DNA from: Alphaproteobacteria bacterium UBA3612
Lineage (GTDB): Bacteria > Pseudomonadota > Alphaproteobacteria > Sphingomonadales > Sphingomonadaceae
DNA length: 64,000 nt
NCBI GenBank assembly: GCA_002375465.1
Contig: DFLT01000017.1
Coordinates: 242,505 to 306,504, forward strand
Direction of reading: 5' to 3'
Below the pieces are notes generated by a model. That model searched no databases, was not told where the DNA came from, and saw nothing but the letters and a program-made list of their open reading frames with translations. Positions 26,969-36,950 of this stretch are shown piece by piece; the stretch's first letter is position 1; each line of letters opens with the position of its first letter. A program made the translations under genes and the position numbers.

Positions 26969-29900
26969 ATGGCACTAAATTCGGGGCTTATCAGTCAATT
27001 AATGTCGGGCGCCAAATGGCGTAATGCCGATGGGTCGACGGCGACGAAGATCACTTTCGGGTTCCCGACCAGCTCTGCTTTCGCAAGCGGCTATGGCCAG
27101 CAAAGCGGCTGGCAGACGTTCAATTCCAACCAGAAGCTGGCGGCGCGCGAAGCCATCGGCCTGTGGGACGATTTGATCGCTCCCAGCCTGGTTGAGGCAG
27201 ATGGCAACAGCTCCGACATCAAGCTTAGCCAGACCTCGACCAACATCAGCTATGCACATGCCTATCTGCCTGGCTATGTCGGTCGGGAGGGCACGGCTGG
27301 TGACCGCATGGCAGGGTCGGCCTGGTTCAATGCCAATAATTCCGCGCTCTCCGATCCCGACCCCCAGGAATATGCCTTTCTGGCGGTGATGCACGAAATC
27401 GGGCACACGCTGGGCCTGGATCACGCTGGCAATTATAATGGCAGCGGCAGTGCGGTCACCTACGGCAACACGTCCACCGGCTGGGCCTTCACGGAGGACA
27501 GCCGCCAATATACCATCATGTCCTATTTCAACGCCTCTGCGACGGGCGCGGACTGGTATTCCGGCGGGACCGTCGATGCGCAGACGCCGATGCTGTATGA
27601 CGTGTATGCGATCCAGCAGATTTACGGCGCCGATTATTCCACGCGTTCAGGCAATACGACCTACGGGTTCAATTCCAACGCCGGCAGCGACATTTACGAC
27701 TTCACCGTGAACTCGCGACCGGTCATGACGATCTGGGACGGCGCTGGCACGGACACGATCGACCTGTCCGGATTTTCCGGGGGGCAACGCCTCGACCTGG
27801 CAGAGGGTGCCTATTCCGACATCGGCAGTGGCATGACGAAGAACCTCGCCATTGCCATCGGCGCGAAGATCGAGAACGCCACCGGCGGCAGCGGCAATGA
27901 CGTTCTGTCGGGCAATGCGCTCAACAACGTGCTGAAGGGCGGTGCGGGCAACGACAAGCTATACGGCCTTGGCGGCAATGACACGCTGGAAGGCGGCGCC
28001 GGCAATGATGAGTTCTGGTCCGGCACCGGCAATGACATCGTTCGCGGCGGCGACGGTTATGACATTCTGCATTTCGGGGTGAGGGTCGGCGACGTAACAT
28101 TTGCAACGGTCAGCGGCGGTGTGCGTGTCACGGGCGAGGGCGTCGACACGGTTTATGCCGACGTCGAAAGCTTTGCGTTCAAGGATGCGACGCTGCTTTA
28201 CGCCGACGTTCTCAAGCGGGCGGGTGGCGGCACCACCGCGCCCGACAAGCCCACCCCGCCAACGCCGGAACCGACCGATAATCTAAAGGTCGATTTCAAG
28301 GCGTCCGACATCAACTCCTATTCGCGGTCTCAGGATGTCGTGAACAAGGCGTACAGCTTTGATCAGACGACGCTGACGATGACCGGCAATAATTGGAAGA
28401 AGCTGTCGATCGATTATTCCGTTACCAAGGATACGATGCTCACCTTTGAGTTTCGTAGCACTTCAAAGGCGGAATCGCATGGAATCGGCTTTGACGATGG
28501 CGATCAGTCCGCTCTCGATTTTCAGTTCCAGCTGTATGGAACGCAGGACGGCAATTCCATCACCAATACTGATTACCAGTATAAGGGCTCGGGTAATTGG
28601 CAGACGTTCACCATCTCCCTCGGCGACTATGTGAATGGCTCGATAGACAATCTCGTTTTCATCAATGATGACGATGCCTCGGCGAAGGCGAACAGCCAGT
28701 ACCGCAATGTACGCATATACGAGGGCGATGGCACTGCGCCGACGCCCGATCCGGATCCAGAGCCCAATCCGAAACCGGAACCGGGTATCGAAACAGCGAT
28801 CGACTTCACTGATTCGACGCTCAGTTCTTACTCCTCGTCCCAGGATCGGGTGAACAAGTCCTTTTCCTATAGCGAATCGACCGTCTCCATGACCGGCAAT
28901 AGCTGGAAGAAGCTGGCGCTGGACAACACCATAACCGACCAGACGATGGTCACGTTTGAATTCCGCAGCACGTCAAAGGGCGAATCGCATGGCATCGGTT
29001 TCGATGACAGTGATCAGCGGGCGCTCGATTTCCAGTTCCAGCTCTATGGAACGCAAAGCGGTAACGCCATCACGAACACCGATTATAAGTATAATGGATC
29101 GGGCAATTGGCAGACCTTCACCATTCCCCTTGGGGATTTCGTGGGTGACTCGGTCGAAAACCTCGTCTTCATCAATGACGACGATGCCAGGGCAAACGCC
29201 AATAGCCAGTTCCGCAACATTCGTTTCTATGAAGGCGAAGAGGGCACATCCGATCAGGATCCAACACCGGACCCTCAGGACGTCATCGACTTTACCGATT
29301 CGACGATCAGTTCCTATTCCTCGTCCCAGGACCGCGTGAACAAGGCCTTCTCCTACGACGAATCGACCATCGCGATGACCGGCAATAGCTGGAAGAAGCT
29401 GGCGCTCGACTATTCCGTCACCGACGAAACCATGATCACGTTCGAATTCCGCAGCGATTCTAAGGCAGAATCGCACGGAATCGGTCTTGATGATGGTGAC
29501 CAGCGGGCTCTCGATTTCCAGTTCCAGTTGTACGGAACGCAGGGCGGCAATTCGATCACCAATACTGAATTCGCCTATGACGGGTCGGGTGACTGGCAGA
29601 CATTCTCCATCTCGCTGGGGGATTATGTCAGCGGCAACGTCGACTACCTCGTTTTCATCAATGATGACGATGCACGGTCGAACGCGAACAGCCAGTTCCG
29701 CAATGTTCGCATCTATGAGGGCGACGGCGTGGCACCCGATCCCGGGTCCGACGACCAGTACCAGACGTCGATCGACTTTACCGATTCGACGCTCACATCC
29801 TATTCCTCGTCTCAGGACCGGGTGAACAAGTCGTTCTCCTACGATGACACCACCATCGCGATGACGGGCAATAGCTGGAAAAAGCTGGAGCTGGATTATT

Positions 29901-30436
29901 CGGTCACGGACGAAACGATGATCACGTTTGAATTCCGCAGCGATTCAAAGGCGGAATCGCACGGCATCGGCTTTGACGACAACAATCAGTCCGCCCTGGA
30001 TTACCAGTTCCAATTATATGGAACGCAGAGCGGCAATTCGATCACCAACACGGACTTCGCCTATGATGGTTCGGGCGAATGGCAAACGTTCACGATCCCG
30101 CTGGGCGAGTTCGTCAGCGGGTCGATCGATTATCTCGTCTTCATCAACGATGATGACGCGGGCGCCAACGCCAATAGCGAGTTCCGCAACATCTCCCTCT
30201 ACGAAGAGGGCGAGGCGGCACTTGAGCACGCCAATGGTCATAATCACGACCATGATCACGGCGACGATCATGTAGATGACGACCATTCAGACCATGCGCA
30301 GGATCATCTGTTCCTGGACGATGATGCATCTTTCGGTGACGGGGATCTGGCAAATGCGGCGGCTGCGTTCGCTGCCGGTGCCGACCTGCCGGCGCCGTTC
30401 GAGGGTCTGGCCGATATCCAGGCATTCATTCTTTGA
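26969..30436 (+). CDS. Large serralysin-like RTX metalloprotease with four repeated C-terminal domains
   Basis: 1155 residues. An M10 zinc-protease domain (about 1-240) has HEIGHTLGLDH (H142, E143, H146, H152) and the Met-turn IMSYF (M184). RTX calcium-binding nonapeptides of GGxGNDxL type follow (about 308-355). Four copies of a domain of about 145 residues, starting near 441, 611, 773 and 935, are separated by Pro/Asp-rich linkers. Residues about 1087-1120 are very rich in His and Asp. There is no N-terminal signal; RTX proteases leave by type I secretion through a C-terminal signal. No secretion genes are adjacent. Confidence 0.88.
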   Translation: MALNSGLISQLMSGAKWRNADGSTATKITFGFPTSSAFASGYGQQSGWQTFNSNQKLAAREAIGLWDDLIAPSLVEADGNSSDIKLSQTSTNISYAHAYLPGYVGREGTAGDRMAGSAWFNANNSALSDPDPQEYAFLAVMHEIGHTLGLDHAGNYNGSGSAVTYGNTSTGWAFTEDSRQYTIMSYFNASATGADWYSGGTVDAQTPMLYDVYAIQQIYGADYSTRSGNTTYGFNSNAGSDIYDFTVNSRPVMTIWDGAGTDTIDLSGFSGGQRLDLAEGAYSDIGSGMTKNLAIAIGAKIENATGGSGNDVLSGNALNNVLKGGAGNDKLYGLGGNDTLEGGAGNDEFWSGTGNDIVRGGDGYDILHFGVRVGDVTFATVSGGVRVTGEGVDTVYADVESFAFKDATLLYADVLKRAGGGTTAPDKPTPPTPEPTDNLKVDFKASDINSYSRSQDVVNKAYSFDQTTLTMTGNNWKKLSIDYSVTKDTMLTFEFRSTSKAESHGIGFDDGDQSALDFQFQLYGTQDGNSITNTDYQYKGSGNWQTFTISLGDYVNGSIDNLVFINDDDASAKANSQYRNVRIYEGDGTAPTPDPDPEPNPKPEPGIETAIDFTDSTLSSYSSSQDRVNKSFSYSESTVSMTGNSWKKLALDNTITDQTMVTFEFRSTSKGESHGIGFDDSDQRALDFQFQLYGTQSGNAITNTDYKYNGSGNWQTFTIPLGDFVGDSVENLVFINDDDARANANSQFRNIRFYEGEEGTSDQDPTPDPQDVIDFTDSTISSYSSSQDRVNKAFSYDESTIAMTGNSWKKLALDYSVTDETMITFEFRSDSKAESHGIGLDDGDQRALDFQFQLYGTQGGNSITNTEFAYDGSGDWQTFSISLGDYVSGNVDYLVFINDDDARSNANSQFRNVRIYEGDGVAPDPGSDDQYQTSIDFTDSTLTSYSSSQDRVNKSFSYDDTTIAMTGNSWKKLELDYSVTDETMITFEFRSDSKAESHGIGFDDNNQSALDYQFQLYGTQSGNSITNTDFAYDGSGEWQTFTIPLGEFVSGSIDYLVFINDDDAGANANSEFRNISLYEEGEAALEHANGHNHDHDHGDDHVDDDHSDHAQDHLFLDDDASFGDGDLANAAAAFAAGADLPAPFEGLADIQAFIL
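28289..30205 (+). repeat. Four tandem copies of an intragenic domain repeat
   Basis: Copies begin at about 28289, 28799, 29285 and 29771, each about 435 bases of conserved coding followed by a variable linker. Shared protein motifs are SYSSSQDRVNK, MTGNSWKKL, FEFRSxSKAESHGIGFDD, DFQFQLYGTQ and LVFINDDDA. Copies 2-4 are closer to each other than to copy 1. This suggests repeated duplication, and such repeats can recombine. Confidence 0.92.
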
Positions 30437-30458
30437 TTGCATGATGAACGACAGGCGA

Positions 30459-30495
30459 AGGGTTCGTCCCGGCGAGGACGGACCCTTTCTTCTTG
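30459..30495 (+). terminator. Intrinsic terminator after the RTX protease gene
   Basis: An 11-base-pair stem (30459-30469 with 30476-30486, one T-G pair) with loop CGGCGA is followed by a T-rich tail to 30495. It lies 23 bases after the stop. Confidence 0.8.
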
Positions 30496-30523
30496 GCCGC
30501 CTTCAAACTAGGAGCGGGCGTTC

Positions 30524-31006
30524 ATGAACGAGGCCCGCATCATCGATGTCCAGCTGGATGAGCGCACGATCCTGTGGCGCAGTGCCGACATCGAACAGGA
30601 ACGCCGGGTTGCCATTTTCGACCTGCTGGAGGGTAACAGCTTCGAGGTTCTGACAGAGCCGGCGAACGGCTATCGCGGTCCGTATCGCATCCTCCTTCGC
30701 GTAGAGGATGGCCGCCTGGCCATCGATGTAAAGCAGGAGGATGACAGCGCGCTCGATACCATCGTCGTCGCGCTCAGCCCGTTCCGCCGCACGGTGCGCG
30801 ATTATTTCGCCATCTGCGAAAGCTATTATCAGGCCATCCGCCAGTCGACGCCGCACGAAATCGAAACCATCGACATGGCGCGCCGGGGTATCCACAACGA
30901 CGCCGCCGAGCTGCTGCAGGAGCGGCTGGACGGCAAGATCGCAATGGATTTCGACACCGCCCGCCGGCTCTTCACGCTCATCTGCGTGCTGCACATCAGG
31001 GGATAA
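30524..31006 (+). CDS. UPF0262 family protein
   Basis: 160 residues matching the alphaproteobacterial UPF0262 family, with the conserved [23 protein letters not shown] block and the C-terminal [14 protein letters not shown]. No function is established. A GGAG ribosome site precedes the ATG. It is five bases upstream of dcd, a conserved neighbour pair. Confidence 0.87.
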   Translation: MNEARIIDVQLDERTILWRSADIEQERRVAIFDLLEGNSFEVLTEPANGYRGPYRILLRVEDGRLAIDVKQEDDSALDTIVVALSPFRRTVRDYFAICESYYQAIRQSTPHEIETIDMARRGIHNDAAELLQERLDGKIAMDFDTARRLFTLICVLHIRG

Positions 31007-31011
31007 GCACA

Positions 31012-31566
31012 ATGTCCGTCATGTCCGACAAGTGGATTCGCACGCAGGCACAGGGCCATGCGATGATCGAACCGTTCGAGGATGGACAGCGCCGGGACGG
31101 CACGATCTCCTACGGGCTTTCCTCCTATGGATATGATGCGCGGGTCTCGGACGAATTCAAGATTTTCACCAATGTCGACAATGCGGTGGTGGATCCCAAG
31201 AATTTCGCCTCGAACAGTTTTGTGGACAGAAAGACGGATTGCTGCATCATCCCGCCAAACAGCTTCGCACTGGCGCGCACGGTCGAATATTTTCGCGTTC
31301 CGCGCGACGTGCTGGTGATCTGTCTGGGCAAATCGACCTATGCCCGCTGCGGCATCATCGTCAACGTAACCCCGCTAGAGCCGGGGTGGGAGGGGCACGT
31401 CACCCTCGAATTTTCGAATACGACGCCCCTGCCTGCCAAGGTCTACGCCCATGAGGGCGCCTGCCAGTTCCTGTTCCTGAAGGGGAACGAGCCATGCGAG
31501 GTCAGCTATGCCGACCGCGCCGGCAAATATCAGGGGCAGCGCGGCGTCACGCTACCGAAGCTGTAG
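31012..31566 (+). CDS. dcd: dCTP deaminase
   Basis: A 184-residue trimeric enzyme converting dCTP to dUTP for thymidylate synthesis. Signatures: [19 protein letters not shown], the nucleotide-binding [10 protein letters not shown], and the catalytic glutamate in [11 protein letters not shown]. The end overlaps the convergent acetyltransferase gene by 15 bases. Confidence 0.96.
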   Translation: MSVMSDKWIRTQAQGHAMIEPFEDGQRRDGTISYGLSSYGYDARVSDEFKIFTNVDNAVVDPKNFASNSFVDRKTDCCIIPPNSFALARTVEYFRVPRDVLVICLGKSTYARCGIIVNVTPLEPGWEGHVTLEFSNTTPLPAKVYAHEGACQFLFLKGNEPCEVSYADRAGKYQGQRGVTLPKL

Positions 31567-32073
31567 CCGCCACAGGCGTTCGTCATCGGCCGTCTTTCCC
31601 ACCATATAGTGGAACCGGCCGACCTCCTGAAAGCCATAGCGGCTGTAGAAGCGCTGGGCGCGCACGTTTTCGCTAAACACGCTCAGATAGAAATCGTCCG
31701 CCTTGCTGGATTTCGCGACACCCATCGCCCAGTTCATCAGGCTCGCTGCGACGCCGGCGCCTTGCCAGGGTCTTAGCACGTAAAGTTGCCGCAGCTCGAT
31801 CTTTTGCCGCCCGTCTTCGGGCGCTGGCAATGATGCAGGGCCCAGTTTGCAATAGCCGATCAGCTGCCCTTCGCTCTCTGCGATGCGGAATCTGTAGGCA
31901 GGGTTGGCAAATTCATTCGGCATTCCCGGCGGACCGAATGTGTGGTGCAGGAAGTCCTCCAGATCTTCCGGTGGATAAAGATCGCCGAACGTTTCGATGA
32001 AGGTCGCCCTTCCCAATCGGCATAGCGCGGTCAGGTCGGCGGCGCTTGGCGTACGATAGGAAACTGACGTCAT
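31552..32073 (-). CDS. GNAT family N-acetyltransferase
   Basis: A 173-residue GNAT domain with the acetyl-CoA-binding loop [16 protein letters not shown] (motif A, about 99-114) and the late [10 protein letters not shown] strand. The acceptor is unknown. The ATG at 32073 overlaps the stop of the upstream MidA-like gene by four bases, so it is the third gene of lgt-midA-GNAT. Confidence 0.85.
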   Translation of the reverse strand: MTSVSYRTPSAADLTALCRLGRATFIETFGDLYPPEDLEDFLHHTFGPPGMPNEFANPAYRFRIAESEGQLIGYCKLGPASLPAPEDGRQKIELRQLYVLRPWQGAGVAASLMNWAMGVAKSSKADDFYLSVFSENVRAQRFYSRYGFQEVGRFHYMVGKTADDERLWRLQLR

Positions 32074-33059
32074 GCCGGAACGCCTGCGGGGTGCGGCCAC
32101 GCCGGATGGGTCAGCACCATCGCCTTGAACAGCGCGCCCATTTCTGCCGGCGCGGTCAGGCGATGGACCGCGGCGCTCAGGGCCTCCTGCGCCTGTGGGT
32201 TACGGCGCGCGAGAGATTCGGCGCGCAGGCCGATGCCCAATGCCGATAGAAACGCCGCCTGCGAAACCGGACCACCTACCTTCAGGCCATTTGCCGCCTC
32301 GGCAAGAGCGGCGAAATCCACATGCGCCGTCAGGTCCGCTTCACCAGGATCGGCGAGCGGGTCGGCATGGCGGTGGCGGCTGACCGCCTGCAGCGTGTCG
32401 CCATGCTCCCCGCCCGCATAACCATAATCGATGATCAGGGCGGCGCCGCCGTCCCCACCGATGCGCTGCCCCAGCCGGGCCATGATGGCGGTCGCAGCAG
32501 GACATGTTTCGCGGATGCTGGTGCCGGTGGGCGCGAAGCGAAGCCCGTCCTCATCGACGATTTGCCGTTCTTTCCAGCCGCCGGAGACGCGCACCTGCTG
32601 GCGCACGGGAAGGGCATCGAAAAATTCATTGGCGATGACGATCAGCGGGGCGCCGCGCGGAATGTCGTCGATGCTGTCGTGCCAGGTGGCGCCCGGAATG
32701 CGCCCTGCCTGCGCTTGCCGCAGGCTGCGGCTGGTTTCGATCAGGTGGATACGCGCCTGCGCGGCCAGCGGCGGCGCCGCGCGGAGGGCGTCCGCCAACA
32801 ATGTGCCGCGCCCGGGGCCCAGTTCCACCAGCATGATGTCTTTCGGCGCGCCCGCGCGCGTCCACAGATCCAGCGCCCACAGGCCGATCAATTCGCCGAA
32901 CATCTGGCTGATTTCGGGCGCGGTGGTGAAATCGCCCGCCGCGCCCAGCGGGTCGCGGGTGCCGTAATAATGCGCGTTGCAGCGCGCCATATAATCGTGA
33001 ACGGACATGCCGCCGGCGGCGCGGATATGCCGGCGTAATTCCTGGGCGAAGGCGGTCAC
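32070..33059 (-). CDS. Class I SAM-dependent methyltransferase, MidA/NDUFAF7 family
   Basis: 329 residues. The family N-terminus is DPLGAAGDFTTAPEISQMFGELIG (about 38-61), motif I is LVELGPGRGTLL, and IANEFFDALPV is conserved. The mitochondrial homologue NDUFAF7 dimethylates an arginine of complex I subunit NDUFS2. The start is a GTG (33057-33059) overlapping the lgt stop, which matches the usual length; the longer frame is antisense to lgt coding. Confidence 0.87.
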   Translation of the reverse strand: MTAFAQELRRHIRAAGGMSVHDYMARCNAHYYGTRDPLGAAGDFTTAPEISQMFGELIGLWALDLWTRAGAPKDIMLVELGPGRGTLLADALRAAPPLAAQARIHLIETSRSLRQAQAGRIPGATWHDSIDDIPRGAPLIVIANEFFDALPVRQQVRVSGGWKERQIVDEDGLRFAPTGTSIRETCPAATAIMARLGQRIGGDGGAALIIDYGYAGGEHGDTLQAVSRHRHADPLADPGEADLTAHVDFAALAEAANGLKVGGPVSQAAFLSALGIGLRAESLARRNPQAQEALSAAVHRLTAPAEMGALFKAMVLTHPAWPHPAGVPA

Positions 33060-33928
33060 TGCTGTGCGGCGGTGCCCGCGATGGGTTCGACGCGGTGGCG
33101 ACGCGTCTTCGATGTGATGATCAGCCATGCACCGACCAGGATCATCGGTACGCTCAGCCATTGTCCCATCGTCAGGCCCAGCGTCAGGAATCCCAGATTG
33201 GCGTCCGGCGTACGCAGGAATTCGACCAGGAAACGGAACGAGCCGTAGCCCATCAGAAACGTGCCAGTCAGCTTTCCCGGATGATAGCGGGCATCGGTTT
33301 TCCAGAACAGGAACCACAATATGCCGAACAGCACGAGGCCCTCCAGCCCGGCTTCGTACAATTGGCTGGGATGTCTGGGCACATTGCCGCCCGTGGGGAA
33401 AACCATCGCCCAGGGCACGTCCGTTGGCCTGCCCCACAATTCGCCATTGATGAAATTGGCCAACCGCCCGAAAAACAGGCCAAAGGGGATGCTGCAGGCG
33501 ATATAATCGCCCAGCCGCAGCATCGCGAGCTTCTCCTTCAGGGAATAAAGCACGATCGCCAGCGTCACGCCCAATACGCCGCCGTGAAAGGACATGCCCC
33601 CCTCCCACAGTTTCAGCATGTTGATCAGGCTGCCGTCCGGCCCGAAATAGCGCTCGGGATTATAGAACAGGATGGATCCCACGCGGCCGCCGCCGATCAC
33701 GCCAATGGTGATCCACGTGACCAGATCGTCAACGTGCCGCTTGGCAAGCGGGCTGCCCGGCAGGCGGATCATCTTCGCCACATACCACCAGGCCAGGACG
33801 ATCCCGGCGATATAGGCCAGGCTGTACCACCTGATCGGCAATCCGAAATCCGCGAAAGGGACCGGTATGGTAAACCATATCGGGTCGATGTTCGGATAAT
33901 CGATCACGCTTTGAAACAGGTCGAACAT
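33056..33928 (-). CDS. lgt: Phosphatidylglycerol-prolipoprotein diacylglyceryl transferase
   Basis: A 290-residue inner-membrane enzyme transferring diacylglycerol to the lipobox cysteine of prolipoproteins. The signature GRLANFINGELWGRPTDVPWAMVFP is present, split around residues 148-172, as is an earlier GGMSFHGGVLG. The start at 33928 (MFDLFQSVIDY) is favoured over a longer frame. Its substrates in this window would include the lipoproteins at 17.2 and 22.2 kb. Confidence 0.94.
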   Translation of the reverse strand: MFDLFQSVIDYPNIDPIWFTIPVPFADFGLPIRWYSLAYIAGIVLAWWYVAKMIRLPGSPLAKRHVDDLVTWITIGVIGGGRVGSILFYNPERYFGPDGSLINMLKLWEGGMSFHGGVLGVTLAIVLYSLKEKLAMLRLGDYIACSIPFGLFFGRLANFINGELWGRPTDVPWAMVFPTGGNVPRHPSQLYEAGLEGLVLFGILWFLFWKTDARYHPGKLTGTFLMGYGSFRFLVEFLRTPDANLGFLTLGLTMGQWLSVPMILVGAWLIITSKTRRHRVEPIAGTAAQQ

Positions 33929-34050
33929 CGTCGCCGCGCCCCCGCTATATTTGGCAGCATTGCCCTGGTGGTTCGCGCGAACCATAGTGCCGGAAAACAT
34001 AGACGCAATTGTGCCGTTGATCCCGAATGCGGGACCGTCTGGGAGGATGG

Positions 34051-35763
34051 ATGCTGACCGAACTCGACAAGGCGTATGACGCCACCGTCGCCGCGCTGAC
34101 CGCCGAGGGAACCGCGATGGCCGTGAAGGTCGCCGATGTGAATGGCGTGGAACTGCCGATTTTCACTGCGGCACCCCCTACCATGCGGGAATATTTCAAT
34201 TTCTTCTTCACCGCACACGGGCAAAAGGAATTCGCCGTCTACGCGGACGAGCGAAAGACTTTTGCCCAGATCCTCAGCGAGGGGAAACATATCGCGGCGG
34301 TGCTGCAGCATGAATTCGGCATCGCAAAGGGTGACCGGGTCGCCATCGCCATGCGTAATTTCCCCGAATGGATCAGCGCCTATGTCGGCGGCCTTTACCT
34401 TGGCGCGGTCGTGGTGCCGCTGAACGCGTGGTGGACGGCAGAGGAACTGGGATATGCTCTTGACCATTCGGGCGCCCGTATCGTCATTGCGGATGAGGAG
34501 CGGCTGGAACGCGTCCGCGCCGCCGCCGGTCGCGACATGCCCCTGATCGCCGTGCGCGCCTCGGTCGCTGCCGCCGCTGCGCATGGTGCCCGGCGTTGGC
34601 AGGATGTGCTGGCGGAAAATCCCGATACGATGTGGCATGTGCCGCCGATCAGCCCGGATGATGACGCCACGCTGATGTATACCTCGGGCTCCACCGGCCA
34701 TCCGAAGGGCGCGGTATCGACGCATCGGGCGCTGGTCCACGGTGCGATGAACTATCTCGTCACCGCCCTCTCCATGCTGCAATTGGCGGAGGCGGCCGGG
34801 ACGACCCTGCCGGAACAACAGATCATGCTGCTTAACGTGCCCTTGTTCCACATCACCGGCAGTGTCCCCATCCTGCTTGTATCGGTGGCGATCGGCCGAA
34901 AGCTGATCATCATGCATAAATGGGACGCGGGCGAGGCATTGCGCCGGATCGAGGAGGAGCGCGTGACCTATTTTGTCGGCGTCCCCACGATGAGCCTCGA
35001 AATGCTGCAGCATCCCGACCGCGACAAATACGATCTTTCCACATTGGTCGACATTGCCGCCGGCGGTGCCCCCCGGCCCGCAGAGCATGTTCGCCGCATC
35101 ATGGACGAAATGGGAAAGACGCCCGCCATCGGCTATGGCCTGACGGAAACCAACGGCGTCGGCGCGGGCAATCTGCGCGACAGTTATCTCGCCCGGCCCA
35201 ATTCCACCGGGCGCGCATCGAAACCGATGGTGCAAATCGCCATTCGCGATGAAAGCCTGAACGAAGTCGCCCAGGGCGTCCGGGGGGAGGTGTGCATCCG
35301 TTCTGTTTGCAACGTGCGGGAATATTGGCGTGACCCGGCGGCAACGGCGGCCGCTTTTCCCGGCGACGGCTGGTTCCTGACCGGCGACATCGGCTATCTG
35401 GACGAGGACGGCTATCTGTTCATCGTCGATCGCAAGAAGGACATCATCATCCGGGGCGGCGAGAACATCGCCGCGCAGGAGGTGGAGGCGGCGCTTTACG
35501 CCCACCCGGCGGTTGCCGAATGCAGCGTTTTCGGCCTGCCCGACGAACATATGGGCGAAACCGTCGCCGCAGTCGTCTATCTGAAGCCGGGGGAAGAAAT
35601 CGGATCCGACGCCCTCGTCGATTTCGCGCGGAATGAACTGGCAGCGTTCAAATTGCCCGAAAAAGTCTGGTTGGTGGCCGAACCGCTGCCCAAGCTGGGG
35701 TCCGCGAAGATCGACAAGATGGCGCTGAGGAAAACCTATCGCGAGCAAGAGGCGGCGGCGTAA
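34051..35763 (+). CDS. Acyl-CoA synthetase / AMP-dependent ligase
   Basis: A 570-residue class I adenylate-forming enzyme. The P-loop-like motif YTSGSTGHPKGA (about 210-221), GYGLTETNG, the hinge LTGDIGYLDEDGY and the lysine-containing C-terminus PKLGSAKIDKMALR are all present. It activates a carboxylic acid to an acyl-CoA; the chain length cannot be told. The start ATG (34051) follows GGGAGG. It is divergent from lgt. Confidence 0.88.
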   Translation: MLTELDKAYDATVAALTAEGTAMAVKVADVNGVELPIFTAAPPTMREYFNFFFTAHGQKEFAVYADERKTFAQILSEGKHIAAVLQHEFGIAKGDRVAIAMRNFPEWISAYVGGLYLGAVVVPLNAWWTAEELGYALDHSGARIVIADEERLERVRAAAGRDMPLIAVRASVAAAAAHGARRWQDVLAENPDTMWHVPPISPDDDATLMYTSGSTGHPKGAVSTHRALVHGAMNYLVTALSMLQLAEAAGTTLPEQQIMLLNVPLFHITGSVPILLVSVAIGRKLIIMHKWDAGEALRRIEEERVTYFVGVPTMSLEMLQHPDRDKYDLSTLVDIAAGGAPRPAEHVRRIMDEMGKTPAIGYGLTETNGVGAGNLRDSYLARPNSTGRASKPMVQIAIRDESLNEVAQGVRGEVCIRSVCNVREYWRDPAATAAAFPGDGWFLTGDIGYLDEDGYLFIVDRKKDIIIRGGENIAAQEVEAALYAHPAVAECSVFGLPDEHMGETVAAVVYLKPGEEIGSDALVDFARNELAAFKLPEKVWLVAEPLPKLGSAKIDKMALRKTYREQEAAA

Positions 35764-35775
35764 CGAAACGCGCGA

Positions 35776-36813
35776 TCAGGCCGCGAACTTGCCTCTTATG
35801 CGCTCCGCATCTTGCATGGTGACCGTCCGGCCCCGGCCGGATTCCTTCGCCTTGTAAAGCAGTTCATCCGTGCGGCTCATGGCGCGCTCATAGGATTCGT
35901 TCTGTTCCAACTGAACGACGCCTGCCGAAAAATTCAGCGGATCCAGATAGGTGTCCGTATCTTTCAGCCTTAATCTCCGTGCATAAAGCGTGGCTCGCGC
36001 GTTCTCCAGCGCCGCGCGCGCATCGGCCAAATGCGCATTATTGAAAAGCAGGGCGAATTCCTCTCCGCCATAACGACTGACAAATGCATGGGGCAGGGTT
36101 TTGGTCAGATGATTCGCGACCGTTTTCAAAACCCGGTCGCCGACAAGATGGCCGTGCCGGTCATTGACGGCCTTGAACCGGTCAAGGTCCAGGATCGCAA
36201 GGCAACTGTTCTGGCCGGCGCGGATGGTCTCTTCGAATTTTGCCTTGAATGCGCGGCGATTCGCCAGCCGGGTCAGATGATCCTGCCGCGCCTCCTGACG
36301 GGCATTTTCCAGTTCGCCCTTCATTTTCGTGATCTGGTGCCGCGCGTCGGCCAGCTCCGCTTCCGTTTCAGCTATGCGACCCAATGCCGTGGTGACAGAG
36401 GTGCCAAGACGGCTGACCGCATCGGCCGGATCCGCCCCGTTCAGCCCTTCGCGGCCCTGGCGCAGTTCGCCGGCGAATTCGCTGACGTCGGCCTCCTGCC
36501 GCGCCAGCACACCTTCCAGCGTCTTTGTTACCGTTTCCGCGCGCGCAGCGATTTCGCCGCTGATTCCATTGGTTTCGACACCGACCAGCGCCAGATAGAC
36601 GCTCAGGGCCTGTGCCACCCACTCTTCGGTGATGTCATGTCCTTCGGCGGCGTAGCCTTCCAGCTCCCGCCGCAACGACTGGCCCGTGGGGGAGGTCGCA
36701 TACCAGGCGAAATTCAGCGTCGCCTTCGTCAGGGGAAGCCCATATTGCACCAGCAGCGAATCGATCAGGCCCAGGCGGTCTGAGAGGTTCACGGTATCTG
36801 GCGTTGCGAGCAT
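35776..36813 (-). CDS. Diguanylate cyclase (GGDEF domain)
   Basis: 345 residues. The N-terminal 165 have helices and a coiled-coil stretch (about 140-175). The C-terminal GGDEF domain (about 178-335) has active-site RYGGEEF, DLDRFKAVNDRHGH and a conserved LYKAKESGRGRT end. It should make cyclic di-GMP from GTP. No RxxD inhibitory site is seen five residues before GGEEF, so product feedback at that site is unlikely. No membrane segment or known sensor domain. Confidence 0.9.
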   Translation of the reverse strand: MLATPDTVNLSDRLGLIDSLLVQYGLPLTKATLNFAWYATSPTGQSLRRELEGYAAEGHDITEEWVAQALSVYLALVGVETNGISGEIAARAETVTKTLEGVLARQEADVSEFAGELRQGREGLNGADPADAVSRLGTSVTTALGRIAETEAELADARHQITKMKGELENARQEARQDHLTRLANRRAFKAKFEETIRAGQNSCLAILDLDRFKAVNDRHGHLVGDRVLKTVANHLTKTLPHAFVSRYGGEEFALLFNNAHLADARAALENARATLYARRLRLKDTDTYLDPLNFSAGVVQLEQNESYERAMSRTDELLYKAKESGRGRTVTMQDAERIRGKFAA

Positions 36814-36950
36814 CGAAATTTAGCATCCGAAAGAGCACGGAAGAAGGCGAATAGCCATGCGGCTATGTCACCACCACCATTGGCAGGCAATTCTTACCAT
36901 CGTCTTGAGATTACCGCCGCTTTTCCGCTCACGCACGGCGCACAGGGGAA

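Noticed and set aside
33904..35748. 614-codon minus-strand open frame
   Set aside because: It is fully antisense to the acyl-CoA ligase, whose motifs are intact. The frame is a by-product of high-GC codon use and its translation has no recognisable domain.
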